Assembly (NCBI RefSeq): GCF_000718025.1
Contig: NZ_JODS01000044.1
Span: 1-64,000, forward strand
Direction: 5' to 3'
DNA length: 64,000 bases
From: Kitasatospora purpeofusca
GTDB lineage: Bacteria; Actinomycetota; Actinomycetes; Streptomycetales; Streptomycetaceae
The number at the start of each line of letters is the position of its first letter. Position 1 is the stretch's first letter. Positions 45,353 to 53,508 of the stretch are shown one piece after another. The position numbers were made by a program, and so were the translations under genes. A model generated the notes under the pieces. The model was not told the DNA's origin. It searched no databases and saw only the letters and a program-made list of their open reading frames with translations.

Positions 45353-45856
45353 CTACGGGGTGAGCTCGACGACGCGCGCGGGCTCACCCTTCCAGCGGTG
45401 CGGGTGGGCGGTGGCGACGCCGGCACTCTCGGGGTGTTCCGGGGTGGGGCGGCGGTACAACGGGCGCGGGCCTGGGCCCAGGCGGTGTCGGCGGCGAGGG
45501 CGAGAGCGGCGGGGAAGGCGAGGGACAGTGGTCAGGAGCTCGACCGCGGTGCCGGTCAGGTCGCTCAGGGCATCGGTCACCACATAGCCGACGCCGGGCG
45601 GCAGGCCGAGCTCCACGGCCTGGTCGTCGGCCGGCTCGCCCCGGACCCGGGAGTGCGGGGCGACCAGGACCCCGGCGACCACGTGCTCGCCGTCCGGCTC
45701 CGGGAGGTCGGCGACGGTCAGCTCGAACTCGGCGCCGGCGCGGATCCAGCGGCGCCGGTCCGGGTCGACGGGCTCAGACGGGTACCGGTCGCACGGGAGC
45801 CGGGCCGGGACGCGCACCAGGCAGGTCTCCCCCACCCGCAGCCGCTCCGCCCGCAC
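45353..45856 (-). CDS. Hypothetical protein
   Basis: 167 residues, start at 45856. The first 110 residues look like a soluble beta-rich domain (RVGETCLVRVPARLPCDRYP, FELTVADLPEPDGEHVVAGV). A very Arg/Pro-rich segment follows (LPRRSRPRRRHRLGPGPRPL), then a more normal end (GVATAHPHRWKGEPARVVEL). The odd middle may be a doubly frameshifted patch. I do not recognise the family. It lies upstream of the giant LamG gene in the same direction, separated by a hairpin. Confidence 0.45.
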   Translation of the reverse strand: MRAERLRVGETCLVRVPARLPCDRYPSEPVDPDRRRWIRAGAEFELTVADLPEPDGEHVVAGVLVAPHSRVRGEPADDQAVELGLPPGVGYVVTDALSDLTGTAVELLTTVPRLPRRSRPRRRHRLGPGPRPLYRRPTPEHPESAGVATAHPHRWKGEPARVVELTP

Positions 45857-45923
45857 CCCGATCGCCTCCCGGCCCGCTCTTCCTCAGCACCGGACTGCTG
45901 TCCGGCCCTGCCGGTGGAACGCG

Positions 45924-46316
45924 ATGATCAATAGGCTCTCGCGCATGAAGCACCCCTCGGAGATGAGCGAGCGCGAGTACTTCGCCTTCATCGGCCGGCG
46001 TCCGGGCATGTTCGTCGGCAAGACCTCGTTCCACATGGCGACCGCTTTTCTCGCCGGCTACGAAGCGCACGCCGACCGCCATGGCGGCCCGAGCCTGCTC
46101 ATCGGCCTTCACGAGTGGCTGGTCACCCGCCGAGGCCGGGACTGCAACCACGGCTGGCCGGGTCAGGTCCTGCACATCGCTCTGCCCCACGGCTGGGAGA
46201 ACATCTGGGACCTGCCGCCCGAGGACGAGCAGCAGGCGATCAAGGTCTTGTTCGAGCTTCTCGACACCTTCCTCGCCGAACGCGAGACGACCGTGAGGAT
46301 CCAGGCGTCGGAGTGA
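45924..46316 (+). CDS. Conserved hypothetical protein
   Basis: 130 residues from an ATG with GGTGGA 5 nt upstream; later ATGs at 45945 and 45963 are possible. Sequence: MSEREYFAFIGRRPGMFVGK, then AFLAGYEAHADRHGG, WLVTRRGRDCNHGWPGQVLH and an acidic helical end. Small proteins of this look are common in Streptomyces and Kitasatospora. I know no function. Trp/His-rich conserved positions suggest a compact soluble domain. Confidence 0.65.
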   Translation: MINRLSRMKHPSEMSEREYFAFIGRRPGMFVGKTSFHMATAFLAGYEAHADRHGGPSLLIGLHEWLVTRRGRDCNHGWPGQVLHIALPHGWENIWDLPPEDEQQAIKVLFELLDTFLAERETTVRIQASE

Positions 46317-46741
46317 CCGGAACGACCACGTCTTCCGGTCTGCCCCTGTCCCACCCGGCCCCAGGTGCGGGCGCAGAACGCCTTCACCTGGGAGGACGGG
46401 GTTCCATGTCCTGGGAGCGTCCCAGCAGAACGGGCGCAGCGGGCGGGCGGGGGCAGGTTGGGACGCGCACCCGTACTGGGCCGCCTCCTGGGCGGCTGGA
46501 AGCCCAGCACGTCCGGCGAAAAGCGGTGTTCCGACACCCGGTCACCCACGTGCGGCGCCAGACCTGGGCGGACAACGTCAGCCGCAGCATGGTCGTGCGC
46601 ACCGACCTGATCGACCGGATCGCCCTGCCCCCCCGACAGTGACCGCTGTGGCAGGGGCGGCGCGGTGCCCGCCGATGGCCCGGCTTGTGCGTCCCGGGTC
46701 CGGCGGACGCCGGGGCAGCACATTCGAGTTGTTCGTAGGCG
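46317..46741. other. No recognisable gene
   Basis: Short frames only. A plus-strand stretch near 46510-46640 reads HPVTHVRRQTWADNVSRSMV but has neither start nor known family. Confidence 0.4.
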
Positions 46742-46776
46742 TTGCGAAACCGGAATTCCGGTTCATACTTGTGGTG
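46742..46776 (+). promoter_or_regulatory. Promoter with a perfect 16-bp palindromic operator, leaderless start
   Basis: AACCGGAATTCCGGTT (46748-46763) is a perfect palindrome. It fills the spacer between a possible -35 TTGCGA (46742-46747) and -10 CATACT (46764-46769). The winged-helix gene starts at GTG 46776, about where transcription would begin, so its mRNA is probably leaderless. Autorepression by its product is likely. Confidence 0.6.
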
Positions 46777-47126
46777 TGTCGGAAGAGCAAGGACCGCGGA
46801 CGAACTGGACCTTCCTGACCCAGCACGCCCGCGTACTCCTGATGATCTCGCGCGACGCGGACGTCCGACTGCGGGACGTCGCGGCGGCGTGCGGCCTGAC
46901 CGAGCGGGCCGTGCGGGCCGTCGTCACGGACCTGGAGGCGGCCGGCTACGTCACCCGCACCCGGCACGGCCGCCGCAACCACTACCGGATCGTCGACGGC
47001 ACGTTCTTCCGCCACCCCGCCGAGGCCCGCCACCGGGTCGGCGCCCTGCTCGACCTGTTCGCCGACCTCGACTCCGGACCCAGAACAGCGACCGTCAACG
47101 GTGATCACGATGACCAGAACCCGTGA
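46776..47126 (+). CDS. Winged helix-turn-helix transcriptional regulator
   Basis: 116 residues. The GTG at 46776 was chosen because the upstream codons are Arg/Cys-rich and overlap the promoter. Sequence: NWTFLTQHARVLLMISRDAD, VRLRDVAAACGLTERAVRAV, LEAAGYVTRTRHGRRNHYRI, which is a MarR/ArsR-like winged helix with recognition helix LTERAVRAVVTDLE and a basic wing. The acidic C-terminus ends in DLFADLDSGP. No ligand-binding domain. The perfect palindrome in its promoter suggests self-regulation. The STAS gene follows 83 bp downstream in the same direction. Confidence 0.82.
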   Translation: MSEEQGPRTNWTFLTQHARVLLMISRDADVRLRDVAAACGLTERAVRAVVTDLEAAGYVTRTRHGRRNHYRIVDGTFFRHPAEARHRVGALLDLFADLDSGPRTATVNGDHDDQNP

Positions 47127-47209
47127 CCATGCGCCCCATCGCTCCGCCCGCGCGACCCGCCCCCACGCCAGGGCCGCCGCGGTGCCTTCCCGCTGAGGAG
47201 GCGAGTCCG

Positions 47210-47635
47210 ATGCCCCACCTCGGATTCGCCCGCCGGACCCGGCCCGAAACCCCGCGCCGACTGCCGCGACACCTGCGCATCACCACCACGACCGCGCCCG
47301 GACCGGCGGTGGTCGTGCGCCTCGACGGCGAAGTCGACGAGGACGACCGACCCCGGTTGGAGAGCGCCCTCGCCCGCGCCCTGCGAAGCCGCCCGCGCCG
47401 ACTGGTCGTCGACCTGGCCGACCTGACCTTCTGCTACTCGGTGGGCCTCAACGCCCTGCTCGCCGCCCGACTGGACGCGAGGGCCGCGGGCGTGGAGATG
47501 ACACTGGCCGCCCCGCCGCCGCAGACCGCACGACTGCTGAGGATCACCGGTACCGACCAGGTCTTCACCGTCCGCCCCAGCGTGCGCGCCGCCCTGGCCG
47601 ACGCCCCGGGACCGAACGCGGGGCGGACGTCATGA
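47210..47635 (+). CDS. STAS-domain protein (anti-anti-sigma factor like)
   Basis: 141 residues; ATG at 47210 with GAGGAGG 8 nt upstream. The STAS fold is seen in PAVVVRLDGEVDEDDRPRLE, LVVDLADLTFCYSVGLNALL and GVEMTLAAPPPQTARLLRIT. The normally conserved Asp-Ser-Ser-Gly of anti-sigma antagonists is Tyr-Ser-Val-Gly here (Ser77 kept, Asp replaced). Phosphorylation control by an anti-sigma kinase may be altered. No sigma or anti-sigma gene lies nearby. Its stop overlaps the start of the next small gene. Confidence 0.88.
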   Translation: MPHLGFARRTRPETPRRLPRHLRITTTTAPGPAVVVRLDGEVDEDDRPRLESALARALRSRPRRLVVDLADLTFCYSVGLNALLAARLDARAAGVEMTLAAPPPQTARLLRITGTDQVFTVRPSVRAALADAPGPNAGRTS

Positions 47636-47862
47636 GCAACCCGTCACGCTACGCGGTCACCCTGCCCGGTGCGCCGGGCTCACACGCTCCCCCCGAGGTC
47701 GTCATCGTCCACGCCACCGGCGAGACCACCGCCGGCGGGGCGGTTTACGCGGACCGGTCCGGCGCCTTCCGGGTCGAGATCGCCGGGGAGACGGCCCGGC
47801 CGCTCGGCGAACCGCCCGGCCCGGGCCGGCACACCTGCCTGCACGCGCTCCCTCTACCCTGA
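47632..47862 (+). CDS. Small conserved actinobacterial protein
   Basis: 76 residues, ATGA overlap with the STAS gene so translationally coupled. Sequence: YAVTLPGAPGSHAPPEVVIV, then GAVYADRSGAFRVEIAG and a closing HTCLHALPLP. It resembles a short uncharacterised family of streptomycetes (possibly DUF6296, not verified). Its coupling suggests it works with the STAS protein. Confidence 0.7.
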   Translation: MSNPSRYAVTLPGAPGSHAPPEVVIVHATGETTAGGAVYADRSGAFRVEIAGETARPLGEPPGPGRHTCLHALPLP

Positions 47863-47954
47863 CACTCCCGCGCCGGTCTGTCGGGCGAGGACCGGATAAC
47901 CGCCCGCAGCCGCCTCCAGCGGCGAGCCGGCGGAGGGCGCAACCGCCTAGCGAG

Positions 47955-48170
47955 TCAGTTGCCCGTCGCCTTGGAAGCAGCGTGGGCCCGCCCCGTGATG
48001 ACCGCGCCGATCACGACGGCCAGTACGTACACGCTGATGCTCGCTGCGAAGCCTCCTGGTAGCCAGCTCAGCAGGCCGGCGTTGTCGTGGTCGACGAGCT
48101 GGCGAATTGCCCCCTGGGCTCCGACGACGAGCAGTGCCGTGCCGAGCGCCTGGTAGAGGCCGTACTTCAT
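47955..48170 (-). CDS. Small membrane protein, two helices
   Basis: 71 residues; ATG at 48170 with AGGAGA just upstream. Two hydrophobic helices (YQALGTALLVVGAQGAIRQL and FAASISVYVLAVVIGAVITG) separated by a short loop. It is transcribed divergently from a TetR gene with inverted repeats between, so it is probably the regulated target. Too small to be a transporter alone; no family recognised. Confidence 0.75.
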   Translation of the reverse strand: MKYGLYQALGTALLVVGAQGAIRQLVDHDNAGLLSWLPGGFAASISVYVLAVVIGAVITGRAHAASKATGN

Positions 48171-48210
48171 GAGGTCTCCTCGGTCCGATTGCGGGTTTAC
48201 CATGCACTTG

Positions 48211-48252
48211 CACTGTAAAACGATGGAGCCCGGTTTTACAATGCGATCGCAT
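48211..48252. promoter_or_regulatory. Inverted repeats in the TetR/membrane-protein intergenic region
   Basis: CACTGTAAAAC (48211-48221) and GTTTTACAATG (48233-48243) form an 11-bp inverted repeat with one mismatch. ATGCGATCGCAT (48241-48252) is a perfect 12-bp palindrome overlapping its end. Both suit TetR-type dimers controlling the divergent pair. Confidence 0.55.
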
Positions 48253-48282
48253 GGCAAAAGTTGCGAGGAAGGCGGCGGTACC

Positions 48283-48876
48283 GTGCCGAAGATCGTGGAT
48301 CATGAAGCGCGCAGGATGCGCCTCGTCGAGGCCGTCTGGTCATTGGCCGTGCGAGGCGGCCTCGAGCAGGTGTCACTGCGCAAGGTGGCCGAGGAGGCGG
48401 GTGTCTCCATGGGCCAGGTCCAGCACTACTACTCTTCGATGCAGGCCCTGATCCGCGACGCCCTCGACCGAGCCGTACAGGCCGTGAACGCCACCATCGA
48501 GAACGCGGTCACCGCCGCCGGCACGACCAGCCCCGAGGTCGTCCTCCGTGCCGGCCTGTACGCCTTGATCAGCCCGGCCGAGGAGAGCACGCGGCTGATG
48601 CGCTTCGCGCTGACGGCCGTGGGCCGGGCGGTCTCCGATCCGACGACGGCCAAGGTCTTGGCGCCAGGTGACGACGAGCTGCTCACCCTCACCGCCGGTC
48701 TCATCGCGGCAGCCCGGGAGGAGCGGGGCAGCGTGCCGCGCGGTGAGGAACGTACCGACGCCGACATCTGCTGGTCCCTCGCCACCAGCCTGGGCCTGGA
48801 CATCGCCCTCGGCTACCGCACCCCGGAAGCCGCCGAACGGGTCCTCGACCACCACATCGAGCAGGTTCTTCGCTGA
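48283..48876 (+). CDS. TetR-family transcriptional regulator
   Basis: 197 residues; GTG at 48283 behind GGAAGG. The N-terminal HTH reads RMRLVEAVWSLAVRGGLEQV and LRKVAEEAGVSMGQVQHYYS. The C-terminal helical ligand domain (RAGLYALISPAEESTRLMRF, ending VLDHHIEQVLR) resembles BetI/AcrR-like proteins. It is divergent from the small membrane protein gene with palindromes between, so a local repressor is likely. The inducer is unknown. Confidence 0.9.
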   Translation: MPKIVDHEARRMRLVEAVWSLAVRGGLEQVSLRKVAEEAGVSMGQVQHYYSSMQALIRDALDRAVQAVNATIENAVTAAGTTSPEVVLRAGLYALISPAEESTRLMRFALTAVGRAVSDPTTAKVLAPGDDELLTLTAGLIAAAREERGSVPRGEERTDADICWSLATSLGLDIALGYRTPEAAERVLDHHIEQVLR

Positions 48877-50010
48877 AGCGTGTCCGATAATTGATCTCGT
48901 GGCGGGTCGAGGCGAGGGGCGGCACCCTCCACCGCGCACAGGCCACCGCCCGCGCACGCGAGCCCTCGGACGGGTGCCCCCGAGGGGCGTGAAGGGGCCG
49001 GGCCCGGGGACGTAAGGGGGGTTGGTCCGCGGGGCCCGGCCGTGGGGCCAGCAGCGCCGGGGAGGACGTGGCGCAGCCGCTCCGGCCGGCGGCCCGGCGG
49101 TGCTGCGGCGGGGCCGCCGTGCCGGGAACAGTGGACCTGCCGAGCGGCGGTGGCCAGGGGTTCGACCTGCGATTCTTCGGCCGCGAACATGCCATCCCAC
49201 TGGTGGTGCGTCCCGGGTCGGAGCGGCCGTGTCCGGGCCGTCCGCCCCCGGGATGCCGTGCCCCCGGCCGCACGGGCCGGGGCGCCGGTTGTTCGCCGTC
49301 GTGCTGCTCGTGCTGGCCGTCGTCCTGGTCGTGGTTCATGCTCTGCCCCCGGCTGGTGGTTCGTGGTGCTGGTCTTCTCTGCTCTACCGCACACCACCGA
49401 CATCGGGCCGCCTGTCACCGCCCCGGCCGCAACCGCCCGCCCCCGCTTCGCGCCGACCGACGGGAGGCGTCCGGCCGCCCGGCCGGGAGGGAGGGCCACA
49501 GCGGCCCGGGAGCGGCAGCAGGGGCCCGTCGGCCCCGGAGCGAACCCGGGACCGCACCGCCCCACCCAGCCGCCAACACCAACACCAACACCAACACCAC
49601 CAGCCAAGGAGAGAGCAGGGAGAGGGTTGTCGGCAATCCCGGAGATCCCAAATCGTGGGGATGAACTGGGCGGATGTCGAAACCCTGGTGGGAGGACCCC
49701 CGGGGCACCACCCGGGGACGGCCCCGGGAAAACGCCCGGGGATGCGCGGCGGGCGGTTTCGCCTCGCCGGGACCCGTACGCGCGCCGTGACGGCGCCCTG
49801 GGCACTGCCCGGAACACTACCCACTGCGGGTACGCCGTACGCGGCGGGCGGCGGTTCCGAACCGGGGCTCAGGCCCGCAGGGTGCCGCTGGCCTCTCGGC
49901 CGTCGGCGTGCGCGGTGGTGACGGTACCGGCACGGGAAGAGCAGTGCCGCGGGTCGCTGCCCTCCGAGGTGACGACCCGCGGCACGTACGGTCACCCCTC
50001 TACGGGGTGG
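48877..50010. other. 1.1 kb without a recognisable gene
   Basis: All open frames on both strands are Arg/Gly/Pro-rich and lack motifs or ribosome sites. It holds a CAACAC hexamer repeat and many CCCGGGG runs around 49690-49750. It may be decayed DNA or a long non-coding segment. Confidence 0.5.
49574..49597. repeat. CAACAC tandem repeat
   Basis: Four perfect copies of the hexamer CAACAC, followed by an imperfect one, inside the gene-poor segment. Confidence 0.85.
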
Positions 50011-50823
50011 TCACTTTGCCTCGTTCCAGGCGGAGGCGGCCGGTGTGGTGCTGTTGGCGGCGAACACGGATTCGTCGAGGTCGATGTCGGCGTAGAAGAC
50101 GCCCAGGTCGTAGCCGTCGCCCTGGGTGTTGACGGTGACGGTGATGGCTTGTGGTCGCCGTCGTAGACGACCCAGCCGAGGTGGCCGGTGACCGGGCCGG
50201 CGGCGGGCGTGCGGATGCCGTTGAGGGTGCCGGTCAGGGCAGGGCTGTTGGGCAGTTCGGGCTGGAAGCCGTCCCAGAGGTGAACGTGCCGGAGCGGTGC
50301 GCAGGGGTCCTCGTAGGCGATGGCGATGCTCCAGCCGCCCCAGCTGTGGGGTTTGACCACGGAGTCCATGTTCGCGCCGGTGTAGGTGCCGGTGCCGTGG
50401 CGCTTGACGAGGTCGGTGATGTCGGCGGAGGCCTGGTAGCTGCTCTCCTCGTCGGTGGTGATGTAGCCGATGGAGGGCTGGTCGTTGGCGATGTTGCGGT
50501 ACTGGTTCTCGCCCGGGACCTTCAGGTAGATCTCGTCGATGCTGCTCTCGGGCAGGACGGTGTCGCCGATGCCGCGGGTTCCGCCCCAGTAGAGGCGGGC
50601 GTACTTCACGCTCGCGCCCGGGGGGAGGTTGAGGTCGGCGGAGCTGGCGGAGTAGATCGGGTCGCCGAGCGGGCCGATGGAGCCGGGGTCGATGTTGACG
50701 TACTTCATCTTCGGTGCCGCGCGAGTGGGCGGTGGGCGCGGCGAGCGCGCAGGTCGCCGAGGCGACGGCGACCGCGACGGCGAGCGTGCGGCGGGCAGAA
50801 GGGGTTCTGCGGGGGTGGGGCAA
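50011..50823 (-). pseudogene. Secreted protein gene with two frameshifts
   Basis: A TTG start at 50823 behind GGAGGA gives a signal peptide (ARRTLAVAVAVASATCALAA). Another frame then carries the mature part (MKYVNIDPGSIGPLGDPIYS, VKYARLYWGGTRGIGDTVLP, WSIAIAYEDPCAPLRHVHLW). The original frame resumes with ITVTVNTQGDGYDLGVFYAD to the stop. The second break, near 50146, is explained by one missing G in CACAAGCC. The first lies between 50700 and 50730. Related actinobacterial secreted proteins often carry DUF11-like repeats after this domain; here it ends early. Sequencing errors could also explain the breaks. Confidence 0.65.
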
Positions 50824-51023
50824 CGGGTCCTCCGGTGCGAGGCGCTTGCGGGAATACCCCCACAGGAACACTACCTGGACCGTTCATCGGCCGATTCCCC
50901 CGAACGAGGGCGCGCCCGGCGCCCCGAGGCCGCCCCCCGACCGACCCGTGTGTGATCGAACAACCCCAGGCCGCCGTCCCCTGCGTCAGGGCCGAAGCAG
51001 TGACCGTGGACCGCACCAGGACA

Positions 51024-51070
51024 GGCAGGCCGCGGGCTGCGGGCCGGCGGTCCACAGCCCGCGGCCTGCC
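51024..51070. terminator. 16-bp perfect hairpin
   Basis: Bases 51024-51039 and 51055-51070 are perfectly complementary around a 15-nt loop. It lies between the divergent secreted-protein pseudogene and the lipoprotein gene, 80 bp before the latter. It would block rightward read-through into the lipoprotein gene, so a gene to its left may have been lost. Confidence 0.6.
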
Positions 51071-51149
51071 GGTGCGCGGCGTGGGGACGGGGATGCCGGG
51101 GAGATCGTGGTGGCCAGTGGTGCGGTGGTTGCCGAGGACGGAGGCTCTG

Positions 51150-51752
51150 ATGCGACGTGTACTGATGCTCGGGTGGGGACTTCCGCTGATCGTGGCCGTT
51201 GCCGGGTGCTCGAGCGGGCAATCGGTCGTCACCTCGCCGCAGAGCAGTTCGGTGTCCTCACCTGTGTCGGGAACGCCTTCCGTCTCGTTCGGGGGGACGG
51301 CTTCCTCGGTACCCACCGCCTCGCTTCCGGCGTCCGCGTCGGTGGGGGACACCCTCGCCCTGTCGGGTACGAGCGGGGGTGAGAAGGCGGACGTCACCGT
51401 CGTCAAGATCGTGGACCCTGCCAGTGCCAAGGAGGCGTTCTCCTCCCCGAAGGCCGGCGAGCGCCTGGTGGCGGTGCAGTTCCGGATCCGGAACACGGGC
51501 ACTGCGGTCTACGACGACAGTCCGAGCAACGGCGCCAGGCTCGTCGACAACGAGGGGCAGCAGTTCACCGCTCGGATCGCCACCGACACCACCGCGGGCC
51601 CGAGCTTCCCCGGCAGCGTCATGATCGCCCCGGGCGACACCGCACTCGGCTACATCACGTTCACGGTCCCGACCGCTTCCCGGGTGGCGAAGGTCCAGTT
51701 CGCGCTGAACAGCGGCTTCGCCCCCAGCACCGGACAGTGGACCGTGTCCTGA
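51150..51752 (+). CDS. Lipoprotein with DUF4352 domain
   Basis: 200 residues; ATG at 51150 with GGAGG 5 nt upstream. The signal peptide ends in the lipobox VAGCSS, so Cys20 or so would be lipidated. A Ser/Pro/Thr-rich spacer follows. Residues 85-200 form the DUF4352 immunoglobulin-like domain (VGDTLALSGTSGGEKADVTV, GERLVAVQFRIRNTGTAVYD, GALGYITF-type end). Such proteins sit on the outer face of the membrane; function unknown. A terminator follows directly. Confidence 0.88.
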   Translation: MRRVLMLGWGLPLIVAVAGCSSGQSVVTSPQSSSVSSPVSGTPSVSFGGTASSVPTASLPASASVGDTLALSGTSGGEKADVTVVKIVDPASAKEAFSSPKAGERLVAVQFRIRNTGTAVYDDSPSNGARLVDNEGQQFTARIATDTTAGPSFPGSVMIAPGDTALGYITFTVPTASRVAKVQFALNSGFAPSTGQWTVS

Positions 51753-51756
51753 CGGC

Positions 51757-51780
51757 CGGGGACCGGGGGCACGGTCCCCG
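51757..51780. terminator. Terminator after the DUF4352 lipoprotein gene
   Basis: 9-bp perfect arms (51757-51765 and 51772-51780) with a 6-nt loop, 4 bp past the stop. Confidence 0.75.
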
Positions 51781-51844
51781 CGGCTTCACCCTCCGTAACC
51801 GCCGACTAGACCGTTCCCGTGAACCGACAGGTTCCCTCCCCAAG

Positions 51845-51919
51845 TCACGACGAAGCGGAAGTGATGGCGCCACCGGAACCAGCGAGTACGCCGATGATCG
51901 TCCAGATCCCCTGATTCAT
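51845..51919 (-). CDS. Possible 24-residue hydrophobic peptide
   Basis: ATG at 51919 and TGA at 51845 enclose a short peptide beginning MNQGIWTIIGVLAGSGGAI. It would form one membrane-spanning segment. No clear ribosome site precedes it, so this is only a candidate. Confidence 0.25.
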   Translation of the reverse strand: MNQGIWTIIGVLAGSGGAITSASS

Positions 51920-52160
51920 AGGCGAGATCGTACTGATGGGTTGTAGCGCCTCTTGGTCGAATCTGGACAGCAAGCGCGTCGGGCGAGAGATCGGGCACGC
52001 GTGCTCATCAGACGTGAGGCAGTCGGCTCGCCGCCACCTGCCCCGTCGTCCTCGCCGCCGCCCCACCGGCCTGCCCCCAGGCACCCTCGGACCGTCTTGC
52101 CCTGCCTCCGGGGACGTAGCCTCGGAGGCCGCCGCGTTCCTGGTCGTCGCTGCCCACGAG

Positions 52161-52580
52161 TCAGATCGTGCGCGTGCAGACCGAACGGGTGCAGGACTCG
52201 CTTGCCACAATGTTGCCGTTCTCGTCGATCATCTCGATGACGACCCGCTGGACCCCGCCGGGGAGGGGGATGGAGAACGACTCGTTGAGGACCTGGTCCG
52301 GGCCGCCGGCGTATGCCCAGGGGCTGCAATAGCCTTGATCCTTCGCGCTGCCGTTGTAGGCGTCGGCACAGATAGCGCGCTGGCCGCTGGCCGCGTGCAC
52401 GACGCCGCTGAGGGACGCCGTGTAGCCGCTCGTGAAGTGGATCGAGCCCGACGTCTGACTGTTGCCGTACGTCATGGCGAAGGGCTTGGTCACGTCGCCG
52501 GTGGCCGCCTGCGCCGGTGCGGCGGCGAAACCGAGCGCCGCGGCAGCCGCGATGGTGGTCGTCAGGAGAGTCTTGCGCAT
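52161..52580 (-). CDS. Small secreted protein, unknown family
   Basis: 139 residues; start at 52580. Signal peptide MRKTLLTTTIAAAAALGFAA with cleavage near PAQA-ATG. The mature 110 residues have four Cys and a beta-rich pattern (FAMTYGNSQTSGSIHFTSGY, QRVVIEMIDENGNIVASESC). Architecture and size resemble other short secreted actinomycete proteins, but I recognise no domain. Confidence 0.8.
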   Translation of the reverse strand: MRKTLLTTTIAAAAALGFAAAPAQAATGDVTKPFAMTYGNSQTSGSIHFTSGYTASLSGVVHAASGQRAICADAYNGSAKDQGYCSPWAYAGGPDQVLNESFSIPLPGGVQRVVIEMIDENGNIVASESCTRSVCTRTI

Positions 52581-52735
52581 GTTCGGCACCTTCTTCGTCG
52601 GACGAGATTCGGTGGACGAGCGTGAGCGACCGACATCATCGTGCCTCCCGGCGACCGCGGACAAGGGCGCCACACCGGCCGCCGGGCACGGTGAGCCCCT
52701 CCTGCGCGTAGCCCCGTGGCACAACCCCCGCAGGA

Positions 52736-53330
52736 CTACCCTCTGTTCTCTCTTCCCCCGGCTGCACGTGGGCTACCGGCGAAATGGGCCGCCCCAGGCG
52801 ACGGAACGCGAGCCGGTTCGGCGGACCCGTCGATGCTGAGTGCGTTCACGTCGGCGCCGACGGCGGTGTCGGAGCCGTCGCCAGCGGGGAGCCAGAGTTC
52901 GGCGGTGCGCGGCCGGAGCGCGGCACCCCGCCCGGTGACGCGGACCTCGGCCCGGCGACCGGTGAGCTGGCCCCAGCCGTCGCCGAGCCCGCTCCAGAGT
53001 GCGCTGCCGGTCGTCAGGCGCAGGGCTGCGCCGTGCCACGGAGTGGTCGTGAGGAGCGTGGCGCCGGTCGCCCGGAGGCGGGCCTCCAGTCGCTGGAGTT
53101 CGCGGGGCCGGGGCGGCACGGGCGGGTCTGGAGGACGACCTCGCAGGCGCCGGCCAGGACCGAGGCGATCTCGCTCCACCGCTCCCCCGGGGTGTCGACG
53201 ACGAGGAGGCGCTCCGGGGGCAGCCCGTAGGCGCGCGCGGCGGCCGGGCCCGGGGTCGGCATCGAGATGGCCGCGGTGCAGACCGTGGCGGCCGCGGCCG
53301 CCGGGCCGGCGACCAGGGCCAGGTTCCCTG
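52736..53330 (-). pseudogene. ImuA-like (RecA/SulA-related) protein remnant
   Basis: The first piece, AAARAYGLPPERLLVVDTPG with ERWSEIASVLAGACEVVL after it, is in one frame. The second, RPRELQRLEARLRATGATLL and TTPWHGAALRLTTGSALWSG to the natural end, is in another; the break lies near 53130. These match the latter half of the RecA-like ImuA proteins that accompany ImuB and DnaE2 in actinobacterial mutagenesis cassettes. The N-terminus is missing and no imuB or dnaE2 gene follows. Confidence 0.55.
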
Positions 53331-53508
53331 TTGGATCTACTCGTTGAAGCCGAGGCAGGCAGGGGGGGCGACTGATCGGGAAGATACATCGCCTTCTCTG
53401 CGGGGGCGGTGTCGCGGGAGACGGCCTTGCAGATGGTGCTGATCGCTGTCTCCGAATGGGGCCTCACCGAGAGTTCGAGGTTCCCGTGCACCGGGCGGGC
53501 TGCCCCCA

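Noticed and set aside
49574..49597. CRISPR-like repeat
   Set aside because: The CAACAC hexamer is a simple tandem repeat without spacers, and no cas genes exist in the window.
49042..50166. 374-codon plus-strand open frame
   Set aside because: Arg/Pro/Gly-rich with no motif or ribosome site and overlapping other equally poor frames; likely non-coding.
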